From positions 1 through 9,284 of the forward strand of contig JAUXFB010000025.1 in NCBI GenBank assembly GCA_030620255.1: a DNA stretch of 9,284 nt, in the 5' to 3' direction. Both the position numbers and the translations under genes were made by a program. This document shows, one piece after another, positions 7,901 through 9,284 of this stretch. The notes below the pieces were generated by a model. It worked only from the letters and a program-made list of their open reading frames with translations, searched no databases and was not told where the DNA came from. Position 1 is the stretch's first letter. The number at the start of each line of letters is the position of its first letter. Source of the stretch: Candidatus Aminicenantota bacterium. GTDB lineage: Bacteria; Acidobacteriota; Aminicenantia; UBA2199.

Positions 7901-8022
7901 GAGCTGAAATGAGATCTCCTATGGCTATTACAGTAATTGGCGGGCTTTTTGCTTCAACCTTGCTAACACTTTTTATAGTTCCCATAATGTATACATATTT
8001 CTCTAAAATAAAAACTAAGTGA
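4939..8022 (+). CDS. RND-family (AcrB/HAE1-like) inner-membrane efflux transporter
   Basis: This is the energy-coupled pump subunit, working as a trimer that moves substrate from the periplasm or outer membrane leaflet into the channel. The 1027 residues fit the family, with two homologous halves. TM1 is about 11-31 and is followed by the conserved LGLDMLPDMELPYISV and the first porter region to about 335. TM2-TM6 lie between about 338 and 485, TM7 is at about 527-547 (then GTEFMPDMD), the second porter domain runs to about 850, and TM8-TM12 fill the rest. TM4 reads GVGMLVDNSVVVIENI, with D401 at the AcrB D407 position but N402 at D408. TM10 reads GIVVNNGIVMVDY, with N933 at the K940 position. 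RLRP (R963) and T970 match AcrB R971 and T978. AGGGAG at 4926-4931 serves as the ribosome binding site. It is the last gene of the operon; no GC-rich terminator follows. Substrate cannot be inferred. Confidence 0.95.
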   Translation: MKIVEFSLKRRVTILMAFVVIIILGLISYSKLGLDMLPDMELPYISVVTTYSGVSSEDIEENLTRPLEQWISTVTNVKLVKSISQEGISMIMVEFESNTNLDFAAQDIRDKIAAFANFLPEGAKTPLVFKFNFADMPIMMYGITGENRDLKQLKDYIDNEVATRLERLAGVASAMVFSPEETEILINIDKGKLESRGISIRQVEGAIQASNINLPSGYIDESHKEYLIRTIGEFKKIKEIKEVVVGVGLQMQPIFLKDIADVKETSKEVRSIIRINGKKGVALIITKSSGANTVLVAKAVKKSLEKIKSTLDQDIKFYIALDFSRIIEIMSSKSASNILLGGILAMILIFLFLRNLRPTIAIGIAIPVSVIITFIAFYLAGYTLNLITLGGLALGVGMLVDNSVVVIENIFRHLEEGKSPFEAARSGTSEVGTAIIASTLTTIAVFFPMMFAKGVAGTMSRGLAVAVSFSLLASLFVAFTIIPMMASKYFKLQGTHKKKGMALGKDKFLKFRSIYEKYLRIALKKRKIVLISVIVIFIFSLIFATFLGTEFMPDMDRAMMFLKLKMPVGTNLTETNRIIKYIEDRAIKDKNSLSTMVTVGVSEQNAQDSASGFNPAGSYEATLWSYLTTRSKRDVNYKEILENWRKYFPKLDKGKLQYIDVSSSFSGGSSVSPIEVAFFGKDLKKLELIAEKVKAEISDIKGIRDVEISLEKKKPEIQLIIKKEEASKLGLTPYDISHQVKTFTIGTVVSRIMLDGEERDIRVRLKEKDRNTIEELKKLPIITPMGKKIYLSQVVEFNKSFGAVKIDRENQVRKVSVNANYIDRDLGSIIDEIMKRSKDITDNLPEGYFSEMGGQYKDMIDAYKTMFFALLLAFVLVYSVMASQFESFKYPFIIMFTIPLAFIGVVVFLALSGRNISLPAIMGFIMMGGIVVNNGIVMVDYINQLIAQGMDKFSAVVKGATIRLRPVLITALSTIFGMLPMALATSEGAEMRSPMAITVIGGLFASTLLTLFIVPIMYTYFSKIKTK

Positions 8023-8069
8023 TATTATAGTTTAATTGTTTTTTTAGTTTTAAATGATTTAATACTAAT

Positions 8070-8099
8070 TTGACATAAATTTGGATATTAAATTAAGAT
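8070..8099 (+). promoter_or_regulatory. Possible sigma-70 promoter for the FadL-family gene
   Basis: TTGACA at 8070-8075 is a perfect -35 box. TAAGAT at 8094-8099, 18 bp away, matches four of six -10 positions. Transcription would start near 8106 and give a leader of about 80 bases. The weak -10 leaves this tentative, but it is the best candidate in the gap and implies that the barrel gene can be expressed independently of the efflux operon. Confidence 0.4.
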
Positions 8100-8127
8100 A
8101 ATTTCGTTAAAGTTAGATAATTTGATT

Positions 8128-8145
8128 GAAAAAAAATTTTTTTTC
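8128..8145. repeat. A8T8 perfect palindrome in the leader of the FadL-family gene
   Basis: GAAAAAAAATTTTTTTTC is an 18-bp perfect palindrome made of eight A followed by eight T with G/C caps. It lies about 40 bp before the start codon, downstream of the proposed promoter. Such A-tracts are rigid and often intrinsically bent. It could act as a protein-binding or curved element; as RNA it would be only a weak A-U hairpin. Confidence 0.6.
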
Positions 8146-8184
8146 TTTTATAACTTCTTTTATTTTATTTAAATAGGAGGAAGT

Positions 8185-9284
8185 ATGAGGAAAGCTTTAA
8201 AATTATTTTCAATTTTATTATTAACTATTTTTTTAAGTTCAGGTTTATTTTCAAATGGTTTTAACCTGAATGGGTCCGGATCAAAAGCTATATCTATGGG
8301 AGGAGCTTTTATTGGATTAGCGGATGATTACAGTGCTGTATTCTGGAACCCAGCAGGTTTATCTCAATTGAAAGGATCGAATTTTTCTATATTCGGAACA
8401 TTTTTAATGCCTAAAAGTACATATAAATCTGATTCATACGGGATTGATGCTACAACAGAGAGCAAAGTGTATATGTCAGGTGCAATGGGGTATTTTAAAT
8501 CTATTTCAGATAAGCTGACAATAGGGCTTGCAGCTTATGTACCTTCAGGTCTTGGTGTTAAGTGGAATGGGGATGATTTTTCGATTTTAACCCAGGGCAC
8601 CAGTCTTGAAATAGAAAGCTTTTTGGCAGTTGTATCAATTTCTCCTGTGGTTTCTTACAAAATAAGCGATAAATTCTCTATTGGAGCAACAATTAATATA
8701 AACTATGCAATGCTTGATGTGAAAAGAGCTGGAATTGGTCAATACCATGAAGATCTTAATGGATTGTGTATGGGTGCAACAATAGGTGCTCTTTTTAAAC
8801 CTTGTGATAAATTCAGTATTGGTCTTACTTTCAGAACTCCTTCAAAAATAACATTAGATGGAAATGTTGAGATGAAAGGTGCTGAATTGTATGGTGTTTC
8901 AGGAACAACCGAAGGAGAAAGAAAGGTGACATGGCCTATGTGGGTAGGAGCAGGGATTGCTTTTAAGGCTACTGACAAATTAACAATTACAGCAGATGTT
9001 CAATATACGGACTGGAAAAAAGTTGATGTTATTGAAATGAACTATACTGATGCTCAATGGCAGGCTATGAAAGCCCATCCTTTATTGGGAGCTGCATTTG
9101 ATAAAGATTTTAATTTTTACTGGGATAGTACGGTTCAATTGAGAGTGGGAGCAGAGTATTTAGTATCAGATTCTTTTGCAATAAGAGCTGGTTACTATAA
9201 CGATCCTGCACCATGCCCGATTGAACATATGAATATATTGATGCCCAGTATTACATATGATGTAATTACACTTGGCTGGGCTTA
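8185..9284 (+). CDS. OMPP1/FadL/TodX-family outer-membrane transporter, 3' end missing
   Basis: FadL-type proteins are 14-stranded barrels that let hydrophobic compounds (long-chain fatty acids, aromatic hydrocarbons) cross the outer membrane by lateral diffusion. The 366 visible codons are open to the right edge; full members are usually about 400-460 residues, so the last barrel strands are absent. The N-terminus MRKALKLFSILLLTIFLSSGLFS is a signal peptide with likely cleavage after Ser23, giving a mature start NGFNLNGSGS that resembles FadL's N-terminal plug. The family signature follows: AISMGGAFIGLADDYSAVFWNPAGL, written here as GGAFIGLADD (about 39-48) and WNPAGL (54-59). The rest shows alternating beta-strand sequence with aromatic residues, including YVPSGLGVKWNG, TFRTPSKITL, DVQYTDWKKVD and RVGAEYLVSDSFAIRAGYYND, typical of the family. 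AGGAGG at 8175-8180 precedes the ATG by four bases. Three cysteines (195, 207, 344) are visible. Substrate is not determined. Confidence 0.9.
   Translation, partial: MRKALKLFSILLLTIFLSSGLFSNGFNLNGSGSKAISMGGAFIGLADDYSAVFWNPAGLSQLKGSNFSIFGTFLMPKSTYKSDSYGIDATTESKVYMSGAMGYFKSISDKLTIGLAAYVPSGLGVKWNGDDFSILTQGTSLEIESFLAVVSISPVVSYKISDKFSIGATININYAMLDVKRAGIGQYHEDLNGLCMGATIGALFKPCDKFSIGLTFRTPSKITLDGNVEMKGAELYGVSGTTEGERKVTWPMWVGAGIAFKATDKLTITADVQYTDWKKVDVIEMNYTDAQWQAMKAHPLLGAAFDKDFNFYWDSTVQLRVGAEYLVSDSFAIRAGYYNDPAPCPIEHMNILMPSITYDVITLGWA

Noticed and set aside
8012..8045. Possible terminator after the RND gene (AAACTA 8012-8017 with TAGTTT 8028-8033, then a T run)
   Set aside because: The stem is six mostly A-T pairs with a 10-base loop and the T run begins several bases later, too weak to call an intrinsic terminator.
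7758..8978. Minus-strand open frames at 7758-7985 and 8739-8978
   Set aside because: They are antisense to the RND C-terminus and the FadL-family gene, which are both strongly supported on the plus strand.

Overview
The window comes from an AT-rich (by eye roughly 30% G+C) diderm (Gram-negative-type) bacterium. The diderm call rests on four envelope proteins: an LptF/LptG-type LPS-export permease, a TolC-family outer-membrane channel, an RND pump with its lipoprotein adaptor, and an OMPP1/FadL-type outer-membrane barrel. Ribosome binding sites are mostly strong GGAGG/AGGAGG types and promoters look like sigma-70 promoters. I cannot name the lineage from this sequence. No tRNA, rRNA, CRISPR array, transposase or phage gene is visible.

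Layout. On the minus strand, 1-455 holds the N-terminal 151 residues of an LptF/LptG permease that runs off the left edge. A spacer of about 190 bp with a probable promoter separates it from a divergent plus-strand gene (650-1744) for a predicted exported class I glutamine amidotransferase-like hydrolase (peptidase C26, gamma-glutamyl hydrolase type) with an intact Cys-His-Glu triad. A short G/C-rich tandem repeat follows directly (two 17-bp units plus a G run).

Next comes a consensus sigma-70 promoter and a four-gene efflux operon (1877-8022): a TetR-family regulator, a TolC-family outer-membrane factor, a periplasmic adaptor lipoprotein and an RND inner-membrane transporter. The regulator is 37 bp from the channel gene, and the last three genes are linked by 4-nt ATGA start/stop overlaps, so co-transcription and translational coupling are likely. 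Together they would form a tripartite pump spanning both membranes. The TetR protein probably represses the operon through an AT-rich inverted repeat over the -10 box; this is inferred.

After a gene-free gap of about 160 bp with its own possible promoter and an A8T8 palindrome, an OMPP1/FadL-family gene begins at 8185 and is cut by the right edge after 366 codons.

All genes are recognisable members of known families. I see no convincing new biological system. The points worth a second look are the repeat after the hydrolase gene, the altered charge-relay residues of the RND pump, the predicted export of the C26 hydrolase, the putative operator, and the pump/FadL pairing.
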